A DNA stretch of 64,000 nucleotides, from assembly GCA_017640605.1 (NCBI GenBank), contig JAEPQH010000015.1, positions 1 to 64,000 on the forward strand. The letters are read 5' to 3'. Below are positions 7,231 through 15,564 of this stretch, in pieces. The notes beneath the pieces were generated by a model. That model was not told the DNA's origin. It worked only from the letters and a program-made list of their open reading frames with translations, and did no database searches. A program made the translations under genes and the position numbers. Source of the stretch: Balneolaceae bacterium. Its GTDB lineage: Bacteria > Bacteroidota > Rhodothermia > Balneolales > Balneolaceae. Within the stretch, counting starts at the first letter, position 1. Each line of letters starts with the position of its first letter.

Positions 7231-9732
7231 ATGAGAAAAATAGCTAACTGGACTTTTCTACTGATACTCATCCTTTCGGGTGCGGTGAGCGCTCAGGTGC
7301 AATCACCTGCCGAGTTTTTAGGATACGAATTAGGCGATGAATGGACGCCTCACTACAAAGTGTATAACTATTTCCAACATGTAGCAGAAAATTCTGATAT
7401 GGTGGCAATGGAAGATTATGGATTAACCTACGAAGGTCGTGAACTTACCCATGTGGTGGTGACCTCACGCCAAAATCACGCAAATCTGGAGGAAATCAGG
7501 ACCAATAACTTAAAACTCGTTGGCTTAGAATCCGGGGAACCAACCGAAAATACCAAAGCCATTGTTTGGATGAGTTACAATGTGCATGGCAATGAAACCT
7601 CTTCCAGCGAAGCGGCCATGCATACGATTTATGAGTTAGTTACCGAAAAAACGGCCTGGCTTAACGACGTAGTTGTAATTATCGATCCGATGGTGAATCC
7701 GGATGGACGGGATCAATATGTAAACTGGAACCGAACTGTAACCGGTGCCTTTATCGACGCCGATCCCATTTCCCGCGAGCACATGGAGCCTTGGCCTGGC
7801 GGGCGTACCAATCATTACCATTTTGATTTAAATCGTGATTGGGCGTGGCAAACACAGGTGGAGTCGCAACAAAGAAAAGATATTTATTTCAATTGGATGC
7901 CTCACGTGCATGTTGATTTCCACGAACAAGGATACAATTCGCCCTATTATTTTGCTCCGGCCGCAAAGCCGTTTCATAAAGCCATCACAGATTGGCAAAA
8001 AGAATATCAAACGATGATTGGCCGCAATAATGCGAAATATTTTGATGAAGAAGGCTGGATGTACTTCACCAAAGAGCGCTTCGATTTATTTTACCCAAGT
8101 TATGGCGATACCTGGCCAACCTTTAACGGTGCTATCGGAATGACCTACGAACAAGCCGGGCATAGTCGGGCCGGATTAGCTATCGAAACTGCCGAGGGCG
8201 ATACGCTAACATTGCGAGATCGTCTAATCCATCACAGTACATCAGGACTTTCTACCGTGGAGATTACAGCCATGAATGCAGATCGAGTAGTAGACGAGTT
8301 TGGAAAATTCTTTGATGATGTTCGCAACAATGGTAGCGGCGAATACAAGACGTATATAGTAAAAAAGAGCTCCAATCCGGATAAAGTAGCCATGATGATG
8401 CGCTACTTGATCGATCAAAACATTCAGGTTCAAGCAGCTGCTTCAGACAGCCGAGCAAATGGCTTCGACTATGCAACCGGACAAACAGGACGTGTAAATG
8501 TTGAAGAAGGTGATTTTGTGATTTCCACAAAGCAACCAATGGGTAATTTGGTGCGTGTGTTATTCGAACCTTCGCCAGAACTGGAAGATTCGGTTACCTA
8601 CGACATTACAGCGTGGGAAATGCATTATGCGTACGGTGTAGATGGTTTTGCGCTAACCGGAGATATTGCCACCAAAGCCGTGGAAATGGAAAATATGCCA
8701 ATAGATACAGAAATGATCGAGCGCCCGTATGCCTACATTGCAAAGTGGAACTCATTGGATGACCTGAAGTTTTTAGCCTCTCTATTAAAAGAAGGTGTTC
8801 GTCCACGTTATACAATGAATCCTTTTTCTATTGATGGAAAAGAGTATGCTACCGGTACCTTAGTAATTACCAGAAATGGAAATCATACCATGGGCGCACG
8901 ATTTGATGACATCGTAAAAACATTGGCGGACGCCCATAATCGGGAAATACACGCCGTAACTACCGGTTTTGTGGATTCCGGTAATGATTTTGGTTCATCA
9001 TCAGTACAATTAATTGATCCTCCAAAAATTGTTTTGGTATCAGGTGAAGGCACCAGCAGTAACATGGTGGGACATATCTGGCATTTCTTCGATCAGCAGA
9101 TTTCATATCCTATTTCTTTGGTGAATATGGATGATCTGGCTTATATGGATTGGAGTAAAGTAGATGTGCTGATAATGCCTTCCGGTTCGTACAGCCGTAC
9201 ATTCGGCGAAAGCGGACTAAATGATCTAAAAGAATGGATTCGCGGTGGAGGAAGATTGATTGCCGTTGAAGGTGCCAATAGATTTCTTGCCGGTCAGGAT
9301 GGATTTGCACTCCAAAGAAAATCTGGTGGAGATGAGAGCAACGATGATCCCGAAGCAAATCTACGTATCTATGGAAATTCAGAACGCGATTTCATCACCA
9401 ATTTTAACGCCGGATCGGTGTACGAGCTCGATTTAGATACCACCAATCCGTTGGTGTTTGGTTATGGTGATAAATATATGTCGCTGAAATTAGGTTCTAC
9501 CGCATACGAATATCTCGATAATGGGTGGAATGCTGCGGTGGCTAAATCAGGAACACCCCGAAGTGGTTTTGTTGGTGCTGCTGCACAAAAAAATCTAGAG
9601 CATTCACTTAGTTTTGGATTCCAGAATATGGGAAGCGGTCAGGTAATTTATATGATTGATAATCCATTTTATCGAGGCTTCTGGCACAATGGTAAACTGT
9701 TGATTGGGAATGCGGTGTTTTTTAGCAATTAA
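7231..9732 (+). CDS. Exported M14-family zinc carboxypeptidase
   Basis: This 833-residue metallopeptidase has a Sec signal peptide (FLLILILSGAVSA, cleaved before QVQS). The M14 domain covers about residues 35-330. The zinc-binding HGNE is at H119/E122, the third ligand is probably in HVHVDFHEQ near 226-234, and the substrate-binding Asn-Arg pair lies in FDLNRDW near 200. The C-terminal half resembles a class-I glutamine-amidotransferase-like fold (LIMPSGSYSRTFGESGL, then GGRLIAVEG), as found in large M14 proteins of this group. It probably degrades peptides in the periplasm or outside the cell. It is transcribed alone, with a terminator at 9761-9788. Assignment is firm for the family, not the substrate. 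Confidence 0.9.
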   Translation: MRKIANWTFLLILILSGAVSAQVQSPAEFLGYELGDEWTPHYKVYNYFQHVAENSDMVAMEDYGLTYEGRELTHVVVTSRQNHANLEEIRTNNLKLVGLESGEPTENTKAIVWMSYNVHGNETSSSEAAMHTIYELVTEKTAWLNDVVVIIDPMVNPDGRDQYVNWNRTVTGAFIDADPISREHMEPWPGGRTNHYHFDLNRDWAWQTQVESQQRKDIYFNWMPHVHVDFHEQGYNSPYYFAPAAKPFHKAITDWQKEYQTMIGRNNAKYFDEEGWMYFTKERFDLFYPSYGDTWPTFNGAIGMTYEQAGHSRAGLAIETAEGDTLTLRDRLIHHSTSGLSTVEITAMNADRVVDEFGKFFDDVRNNGSGEYKTYIVKKSSNPDKVAMMMRYLIDQNIQVQAAASDSRANGFDYATGQTGRVNVEEGDFVISTKQPMGNLVRVLFEPSPELEDSVTYDITAWEMHYAYGVDGFALTGDIATKAVEMENMPIDTEMIERPYAYIAKWNSLDDLKFLASLLKEGVRPRYTMNPFSIDGKEYATGTLVITRNGNHTMGARFDDIVKTLADAHNREIHAVTTGFVDSGNDFGSSSVQLIDPPKIVLVSGEGTSSNMVGHIWHFFDQQISYPISLVNMDDLAYMDWSKVDVLIMPSGSYSRTFGESGLNDLKEWIRGGGRLIAVEGANRFLAGQDGFALQRKSGGDESNDDPEANLRIYGNSERDFITNFNAGSVYELDLDTTNPLVFGYGDKYMSLKLGSTAYEYLDNGWNAAVAKSGTPRSGFVGAAAQKNLEHSLSFGFQNMGSGQVIYMIDNPFYRGFWHNGKLLIGNAVFFSN

Positions 9733-9760
9733 GTTAGCTAGCATCTTATTTAGTAATACT

Positions 9761-9788
9761 AAGGCAATCCAAACGGGTTGCCTTTTTT
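9761..9788 (+). terminator. Rho-independent terminator after the M14 peptidase gene
   Basis: AAGGCAATCC (9761-9770) pairs with GGGTTGCCTT (one G-T pair) across an AAAC loop, followed by a run of T. It closes the M14 transcript. Confidence 0.9.
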
Positions 9789-9837
9789 TGTGGTTTTACG
9801 TTGTATACTAATCACTCTAGTAATACGTAAAAGCCGC

Positions 9838-11097
9838 ATGAGTCCGAGTTTTCGTTTTCTTTTCGCATCCTTTATTTTGATTGCAATGGCATGCAGCAAA
9901 ACGCCGTCTTCCTGCGAGCGATGCGATCGTGAGGTCACAACTACACGCTGTTACGATAACCATCGCCAGTTCGAGCAGGGTGTTATTTTTAATCTGGACT
10001 CAGAAGCCGTCGAATTTATTCCATTGCCTCAGATGGATATTTTTATGGAAGTTTTTTTGATGGAGGTAGATTTAATCGCTGTTTCTGAAAGAGTAGTGTT
10101 GGTATCGTCGGAGCATGGAAATTATTTGGTGGATGTTTTTGGTGCGGTAGTTGTTCCCTTAGATGCCGCAGAAGCACCGGTAGTAGCAAAGTATGGCGAT
10201 CGTCGATTTTTTGGCATTCAAGAGGTGATCGGAGAATTCAACATAAACGATGAGTTTGCTTTGTCGAATGTTCAGTTGTCTGCGCAGGTGCTGGAATTAC
10301 CCATTTCCGGTGGCGAGCCAGTGGAAATTATGAGTGTAGAAACTTATGTGTCTGGTGAAGACTCGTTAATTACCGGACGAATTTTTTTCCCTCACTTATC
10401 TACTGATAACACGATAGATTTTCTAAAAATAGAGGAAGTGCGATCGTTTTATACTAACGAAACTACTGGTCAGGTTCGCACTAATGATGAATATATGCGA
10501 CGAAGATGGGAGCGACTGAACTTGACATCAAAAGAATCAATCGCGCTCACAAACTGGGAAACTGTAACTCAACTAAGAAAACCCGAGCGTTACAGTATTT
10601 CTGATGATCAATCATTGAGAGCTTATCAGCCGGTAAGAAACAAGGTGCTTGTAAGTGAAACAGATAATGAAGCGAATACAATGCTGCAATTAGACGAGGC
10701 TCGTTCGCCGCAAATATCCCCGAATGGTGCATACATTTCTTATTCAGATTTTAATCTGGTTGAAGTGCTAGATCGGGCTAGCGGAAAAGTTTATACCATT
10801 ACTGATGAAAGCGACTATACCTATTACAATCCAACGGGTTTTCTAAGAGATGGTAGCGGTATTTTGTTATCTGAAAGGAGAACAGCATCCAGCGATTTAC
10901 GAGATATGGGAATACGCAAAATCGAATTTGACGAAAATGGAATCACGTCTAATTCCACGAAATTTCGACTAATCGAACATCTAAAAGTAGATTCGCTCGA
11001 TTTTTTGGTCTCACGGGCCAGTCAACCGGTAGATTTAGGCAACAACAACGTATTCTTTTTACTATTTCAGCATCAATTGAGTCTTTGTGACAATTGA
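9838..11097 (+). CDS. Hypothetical lipoprotein
   Basis: A 419-residue protein whose start is set at the ATG at 9838. The longer frame from 9778 begins inside the upstream terminator and has no signal peptide, whereas from 9838 a lipoprotein signal follows at once (FLFASFILIAMAC, lipidated Cys about 19). The mature part is rich in Cys at its beginning (CERCDR). Later it contains repeated beta-strand segments with SPQISPNGAYISYSDF and GFLRDGSGILLSERR, like WD40/TolB-type propeller blades. It may be a surface beta-propeller, but no family was recognised. It stands alone between convergent genes. Confidence 0.7.
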   Translation: MSPSFRFLFASFILIAMACSKTPSSCERCDREVTTTRCYDNHRQFEQGVIFNLDSEAVEFIPLPQMDIFMEVFLMEVDLIAVSERVVLVSSEHGNYLVDVFGAVVVPLDAAEAPVVAKYGDRRFFGIQEVIGEFNINDEFALSNVQLSAQVLELPISGGEPVEIMSVETYVSGEDSLITGRIFFPHLSTDNTIDFLKIEEVRSFYTNETTGQVRTNDEYMRRRWERLNLTSKESIALTNWETVTQLRKPERYSISDDQSLRAYQPVRNKVLVSETDNEANTMLQLDEARSPQISPNGAYISYSDFNLVEVLDRASGKVYTITDESDYTYYNPTGFLRDGSGILLSERRTASSDLRDMGIRKIEFDENGITSNSTKFRLIEHLKVDSLDFLVSRASQPVDLGNNNVFFLLFQHQLSLCDN

Positions 11098-11151
11098 GGT
11101 GAATTTAGAATAGGAGATTATAGAATTACGAAATACGATTTTCCAATAGAT

Positions 11152-12099
11152 TCAATCCTCCAGATTCGCCAATTCAACCTCACTTGCTATAAAACCAAAC
11201 GAGGCCCAGTTTCCGGCATCGTACACATTCCGCCAAATAGTTTGCGCACGATCTTTTCGACCATTAATATCATGCCAAAATCCTAAGCCGTATCCAACAG
11301 TTGCATTCGAGAGCGCATCCGATTCATTGTCTAGCAACATCTCCGGATCAAATTCTCCCTTAAACACCAATAGCAATTTCAAATAACTGTCGTTTTCGAT
11401 GATGTTCATATCCGCTGAAATTAGATCAAGGAGCTTTCCTGCCTCAACATCTTTGCCTTGCTTTCGAAGTGCCATGTATTGCCAATATAAAGCAGCTACG
11501 CGCATATCATCATTGGTGCTTAAATCGTAGCAGTTTTGGTACGAATCTACCGCCATTTGATATTCACCTTTCAGATAATGTGCCAATCCCATATGATACC
11601 AAATATTGGTTTGTAGGGTAGATAATGGCCTATTTTGGGCATTTGGAAGTCCATCTTCTTCAACCCGGTCTTTAGTACCCGCTACAAGATTTGCAGCAAT
11701 GGAAAAGTCTGTAATAGCGTAATTAAACTCTCGTAACGTGATGTATCTATGCCCACGATGGCGAAGAACACGAGCTTTTTCTTCGCTCGAAAACCCTGAA
11801 CGTACTCTGTTGCTCAGCATTTCAATGGTTGTGCGATAATTTCCGTGATAGGCTTCTTTTCGAGCTTCCCAGATCAGGGCTGAAGCGACGTCATCAAGAA
11901 TAGTTTTAGCGTTAATCATTGAATCTATTCGAGATTCAAGTGGCTTAGGTAAACCATTTGAAGTAGAACGAAGAGTGTCTCCCAGTAACGAAATAGCCTG
12001 AACATCTTCCGGTAGATCAACGAAATGTGGGGTTGGATTGGAACAATAAATAGTTACACATCCCAAAAACAGCAAAGAAGAAAGTAGTTTAACGCGCAT
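11152..12099 (-). CDS. TPR-containing lipoprotein
   Basis: The start is placed at the ATG at 12099, which leads directly into a lipoprotein signal (VKLLSSLLFLGC, or the later TIYC as an alternative lipid site). An in-frame ATG lies nine codons further upstream. The roughly 315-residue product has helical repeats, for example IWYHMGLAHYLKGEYQMAVD and VAALYWQYMALRKQGKD, typical of tetratricopeptide repeats used for protein binding. It overlaps the 3' end of the asparagine-synthase-like gene, so the two are co-transcribed and may be functionally linked. Confidence 0.75.
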   Translation of the reverse strand: MRVKLLSSLLFLGCVTIYCSNPTPHFVDLPEDVQAISLLGDTLRSTSNGLPKPLESRIDSMINAKTILDDVASALIWEARKEAYHGNYRTTIEMLSNRVRSGFSSEEKARVLRHRGHRYITLREFNYAITDFSIAANLVAGTKDRVEEDGLPNAQNRPLSTLQTNIWYHMGLAHYLKGEYQMAVDSYQNCYDLSTNDDMRVAALYWQYMALRKQGKDVEAGKLLDLISADMNIIENDSYLKLLLVFKGEFDPEMLLDNESDALSNATVGYGLGFWHDINGRKDRAQTIWRNVYDAGNWASFGFIASEVELANLED

Positions 12100-13792
12100 C
12101 AGAAAGAGATTTTCGGTAAAGTTCAAAGGTTAGCATCCAATTAAGCGATGACGTGAAAGCATAATCATTGAGTTCGTAAAAAGACGAAAGTATGTGTGCT
12201 ACTTTATTTGTGTCATACACCTCTGAGTTTTGTACTGCTTCAGAAGAAAACAGATCCCGAATTTCAGTTTGATGTTTATGTAACAGGTTAGGCAACATGG
12301 TGTTTGTGTATGAGCGCCCAAATCGAGTTTGAATCTTGTTCCAGATAGTGGCAGAAATATCTTTCATCCAATAAGGATACTGTTGATCACCTTTAACCAG
12401 CGGAATTTTAGTAAGAATCGGTTGGTGTTTTTTTATGAGTGACCGGAATAGTTTGGCATTAGATCGCTCATTTTCGGGCAGGGAAAGTATGCCGGTTAAA
12501 AAGTCGTTTTGTGCAAATGGCATAATATGAAAATGCGTGTCATCCACCCATTCCTGAGTTAATCCTGCAATGTTCGAAATGCGTGTTCTTATTGAAAATA
12601 AATCAAGCCAGTTCCCTAAACCCAGTTGATTCACATCCGGCATGTTTTTGCAAGCCGATTCCAAGTCGTGTTTAAGGCCATGATGCATTCGTTTATTTAC
12701 TTCATTGTTGAAGAAATCGGCTTTTGGGGCATAAAAAAATGGGATTAGTTGCTCGTAATTCTGTTCATAAACAAACTTTTTTCCTCTCAGCTCAAGATTT
12801 TTCAAGTATCGCCGTCTTCCAATTTCACCTACACCACCATCGATGCTGGCTAATCCTTGGTTCCCTAATTGTTGATATAAAGCATTGGTTAGCTGACCGA
12901 AAATTGAATGTTTTAATGAAGATCGTAAAGTCAAAGCCGAAAGCTGTTCAAGGCTAAAATCAGAGGCATCATAGTTTATACTCTGATGCTCTACGCCAAT
13001 TTTTTCGACCAATTTATGAACGACAGATTCATCAGGATGGCCAATTCCACCAAAGGTATAAGTAGAAATGGGTGGATTTTGATTAGCGAATAATGCGAGT
13101 AGAACCCGCGAGTCGAGTCCACCGGATAAACCAAGCGAGAGCTGACCTTTTTTCTCATAAATACCAACCGCCAATTTAGAGAGAAGCCCTTCAATATGTA
13201 CAGAATGTTGGCTCGGAAGCCATTCTTGTTGGCTTAATACAAGTTTTGAAGTAGACAAAGAAAAACTAGCCTTACCTCTAAGTCGAGTAATTCCTTTAAC
13301 AAAATTTTGCCCAGAAAAAGGATTAGCAGCAAGCCAATAAGGCCCAAAAAGGGACCAGTCGATCGATTGATCCGAAAAAGGAATCAACCAGTCGATTCGG
13401 GTGGAGATAAGTACTGTTTTACCTATTGAACATAGATAAAGGCTTCGTAAACCTACGGCATCAGTAAAAAGATTTATTTCTGAGTTTGAGTAGAAAATTC
13501 CGGCAAAATGTCCGTTTAACTGTTCTAATCTTGAGCTTTTAGTGGTGAGTACTCGGTTCCAGTCCTCTTTAGTTAGTAGGTGTAGATCAGGATAGGGATG
13601 TAGCCCAATTCCTGAAACAATCCAGCCTTTCGAATTAGGATTCTCTTCCACATAAAAAAGCCGATCGCTAGGCGGATCGGCTAGTAAAGTAAAAGTAGAT
13701 GTGTTAGTGAGTGAACGTGTTAAGCCACTAACATTTTTTGCTTTTTCAATGAGTTCACTTGTGCCATTAATGATTGCAAAGAAAGAACTCAT
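12089..13792 (-). CDS. Asparagine-synthase-related protein
   Basis: The 567-residue protein has an ATP-pyrophosphatase (asparagine synthetase B-type) domain with the PP-loop LGLSGGLDSRVL (SGGLDS at 223-228). It would adenylate a carboxylate and form an amide. The N-terminal ~170 residues resemble the glutaminase domain (GHFAGIFYSNSEINLFTDAVG) but lack the catalytic Cys2: it starts MSSFFAI. It therefore cannot use glutamine through that domain and may use ammonia or an amine, as in specialised-metabolite amide synthetases. It precedes a TPR lipoprotein (11-bp overlap) and follows an M28 peptidase gene. No peptide precursor or transporter is adjacent. The substrate is unknown. Confidence 0.85.
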   Translation of the reverse strand: MSSFFAIINGTSELIEKAKNVSGLTRSLTNTSTFTLLADPPSDRLFYVEENPNSKGWIVSGIGLHPYPDLHLLTKEDWNRVLTTKSSRLEQLNGHFAGIFYSNSEINLFTDAVGLRSLYLCSIGKTVLISTRIDWLIPFSDQSIDWSLFGPYWLAANPFSGQNFVKGITRLRGKASFSLSTSKLVLSQQEWLPSQHSVHIEGLLSKLAVGIYEKKGQLSLGLSGGLDSRVLLALFANQNPPISTYTFGGIGHPDESVVHKLVEKIGVEHQSINYDASDFSLEQLSALTLRSSLKHSIFGQLTNALYQQLGNQGLASIDGGVGEIGRRRYLKNLELRGKKFVYEQNYEQLIPFFYAPKADFFNNEVNKRMHHGLKHDLESACKNMPDVNQLGLGNWLDLFSIRTRISNIAGLTQEWVDDTHFHIMPFAQNDFLTGILSLPENERSNAKLFRSLIKKHQPILTKIPLVKGDQQYPYWMKDISATIWNKIQTRFGRSYTNTMLPNLLHKHQTEIRDLFSSEAVQNSEVYDTNKVAHILSSFYELNDYAFTSSLNWMLTFELYRKSLSDAR

Positions 13793-13801
13793 AAATGGAG
13801 A

Positions 13802-15067
13802 TTACAGTTGTAATTCTAACGTCATCTCTTCTCCATCACGTAAAATTGTAATGGTTGTAAGCTGTCCTTTTTCCAAGGTATTTAAGGCGCCCATATATCC
13901 ATAAATATCTTCAAGCACCACGCCGCCAAGACCAATAATTACGTCTCCGTTTTGCAAGCCTGCATTGGCTGCCGGCTGGCCTGGATTAGTTCCTGTAATT
14001 TTCATGCCTTTTCCATCATAACCATAATCAGGTAACACTCCAAGAGTGGGACCTTCCAAGCGCATGCTTTGGCGTTGCTCGCCCGGTGCTTCAATAAATG
14101 CCATCTGCTCTTTGTTAATAGTATCAAGGTATTCAATCACTCGCGAAAGATGACTCATAGACAGCGCAATTCCCTCGTAATTGATGTATTCTACATCATC
14201 GGATGGGCGATGGTAATCCGAGTGGGTATCGGTGAAGTAATGCAATACCGGAATATTTTTATAATAAAAGCTAGTGTGATCACTTGCACCGGTGCCATCT
14301 TCAACCAAATCCAAATTAAGTGAATCGGTATTGGCTACCAAAAGTATGTCTTCCCAATCGGCAGTGGTTCCAATGCCGAATATGATCAGCTTGCTTTCTT
14401 CCATTCGACCAATCATATCCAAATTTATCATCGCAATAGCGTTATCAAGATCAACCGTGGGTTCCTCCACATAATGTGCAGATCCGAGTAAACCCATTTC
14501 CTCTCCCGAAAATGCTAAGAATAGAACATCGGTTTCCGGGCGGTTTTTACTAAGATATTCAGCCAATTCGATCAAGCCTGCGGTACCGGAAGCATTATCA
14601 TCAGCGCCGTTGTGAATACGCGGAGTTTCTCCTCGATATAAGGATCCAAATTCTCCATACCCAAGATGATCATAGTGTGCACCTATAATGATGATTTCAT
14701 CCGAATCGCCGGTTCCTCTAAGTAAACCGGCTACGTTTTTTGAGAGTCGTTTTTCGCCCGTTGTATCTGTAGAATGTGGATTATTAAGTATGGAAGTGTT
14801 GATGGTGAATTCCTGGAAAAAAGTGCGATCATCACCTGCCGGTTCTAATCCATAATCACGGAATAGATCAGCAATGTAGTTTGCGGCTACGGCTTCATCG
14901 GCGGTACCGGCTTCTCTACCATTAAGTTCGTCGGCTGCCAAAAAAGTGACATGCTTTTCGATGTCGGCAGATAAAATTTCGGGTGAGGTACCCATCTCGT
15001 TGGTAGCAGAGTTGCATGCGATAAGTAGTAACGAAACAGGAAGTATTATTCGAATAGTTTTAAACAT
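13802..15067 (-). CDS. M28-family metallopeptidase lipoprotein with PDZ domain
   Basis: The start is set at the ATG at 15067, which gives a lipoprotein signal (IRIILPVSLLLIAC); the open frame extends 27 codons further without one. The product (421 residues) has a PA-like N-terminal part, then the M28 zinc aminopeptidase core. Metal ligands lie in IIGAHYDHLG, HNGADDNASGT (bridging Asp), FSGEEMGLLG (catalytic Glu) and the later ASDHTSFY. The last ~90 residues are a PDZ domain (GKGMKITGTNPGQPAANAGLQNGDVI). It likely trims peptides at the cell surface. It is the first gene of a minus-strand run with the asparagine-synthase-like gene 9 bp downstream. Confidence 0.9.
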   Translation of the reverse strand: MFKTIRIILPVSLLLIACNSATNEMGTSPEILSADIEKHVTFLAADELNGREAGTADEAVAANYIADLFRDYGLEPAGDDRTFFQEFTINTSILNNPHSTDTTGEKRLSKNVAGLLRGTGDSDEIIIIGAHYDHLGYGEFGSLYRGETPRIHNGADDNASGTAGLIELAEYLSKNRPETDVLFLAFSGEEMGLLGSAHYVEEPTVDLDNAIAMINLDMIGRMEESKLIIFGIGTTADWEDILLVANTDSLNLDLVEDGTGASDHTSFYYKNIPVLHYFTDTHSDYHRPSDDVEYINYEGIALSMSHLSRVIEYLDTINKEQMAFIEAPGEQRQSMRLEGPTLGVLPDYGYDGKGMKITGTNPGQPAANAGLQNGDVIIGLGGVVLEDIYGYMGALNTLEKGQLTTITILRDGEEMTLELQL

Positions 15068-15214
15068 AGGGAAATCAGATTTTTTATATCCCATAAGGTA
15101 AGACTGTTCACAGAAAATTGTAGGGGAACAGAAAGATTTACTTTCCATTCCCCCATCCCCTAAAGCCAGCTAGTTAAGCTGTATCGATCAGGTCATCCCC
15201 CTGTTAGCATTGGT

Positions 15215-15463
15215 TCAGGCTGAACCTAATAGTTTTTGTAGATATTGCTGGTCTCTTTCATGTTGCAATTGCCTTTGTTCGTGTATCAAATGCTTGTATT
15301 CCTTGTAACAGCCATTGCAAGTAGCTTGACTCGAGCCAAGTATTATTCTTTGCTGAATGTGTGTAAACTCAAAGTGCTTAATGGAAAAATGGCCATCAAC
15401 CGAACTACACATAAAACAATTTGAAGTAGGAATTTTGCTCCTGTCAACCCAACGTATTCTCAT
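15215..15463 (-). CDS. Small four-cysteine (zinc-ribbon-like) protein
   Basis: An 82-residue ORF with two CxxC pairs, NCFMCSS near 17-20 and TCNGCYKEY near 49-52, spaced as in small zinc-binding treble-clef or HNH-type proteins. A basic, Gln-rich helix follows (EQRQLQHERDQQYLQKLL). There is no signal peptide. It lies alone between the M28 peptidase gene and the divergent sensor-kinase gene. No overlapping gene explains the frame, and the paired cysteines argue that it is real. The function is unknown. Confidence 0.55.
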   Translation of the reverse strand: MRIRWVDRSKIPTSNCFMCSSVDGHFSIKHFEFTHIQQRIILGSSQATCNGCYKEYKHLIHEQRQLQHERDQQYLQKLLGSA

Positions 15464-15564
15464 CTGATACCATCACTATTTGATTTAACTAGTGAAAATT
15501 ATACTGAATCCTATAGCAATTAGAGTTATACTATTCTGTCAATTAGTTTAATTATTCTCTCATT

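Noticed and set aside
8242-9358. Minus-strand ORFs within the M14 peptidase gene
   Set aside because: Shadow frames of a real gene, no recognisable domains.
9778-9837. The longer start of the lipoprotein gene
   Set aside because: It begins inside the terminator of the preceding gene and has no signal peptide; the ATG at 9838 leads straight into a lipobox.
11152-15067. A lasso-peptide or other peptide-natural-product cluster around the asparagine-synthase-like gene
   Set aside because: No small precursor ORF, transglutaminase-like protease, recognition element or ABC transporter is adjacent; the peptidase is a cell-surface M28 enzyme.
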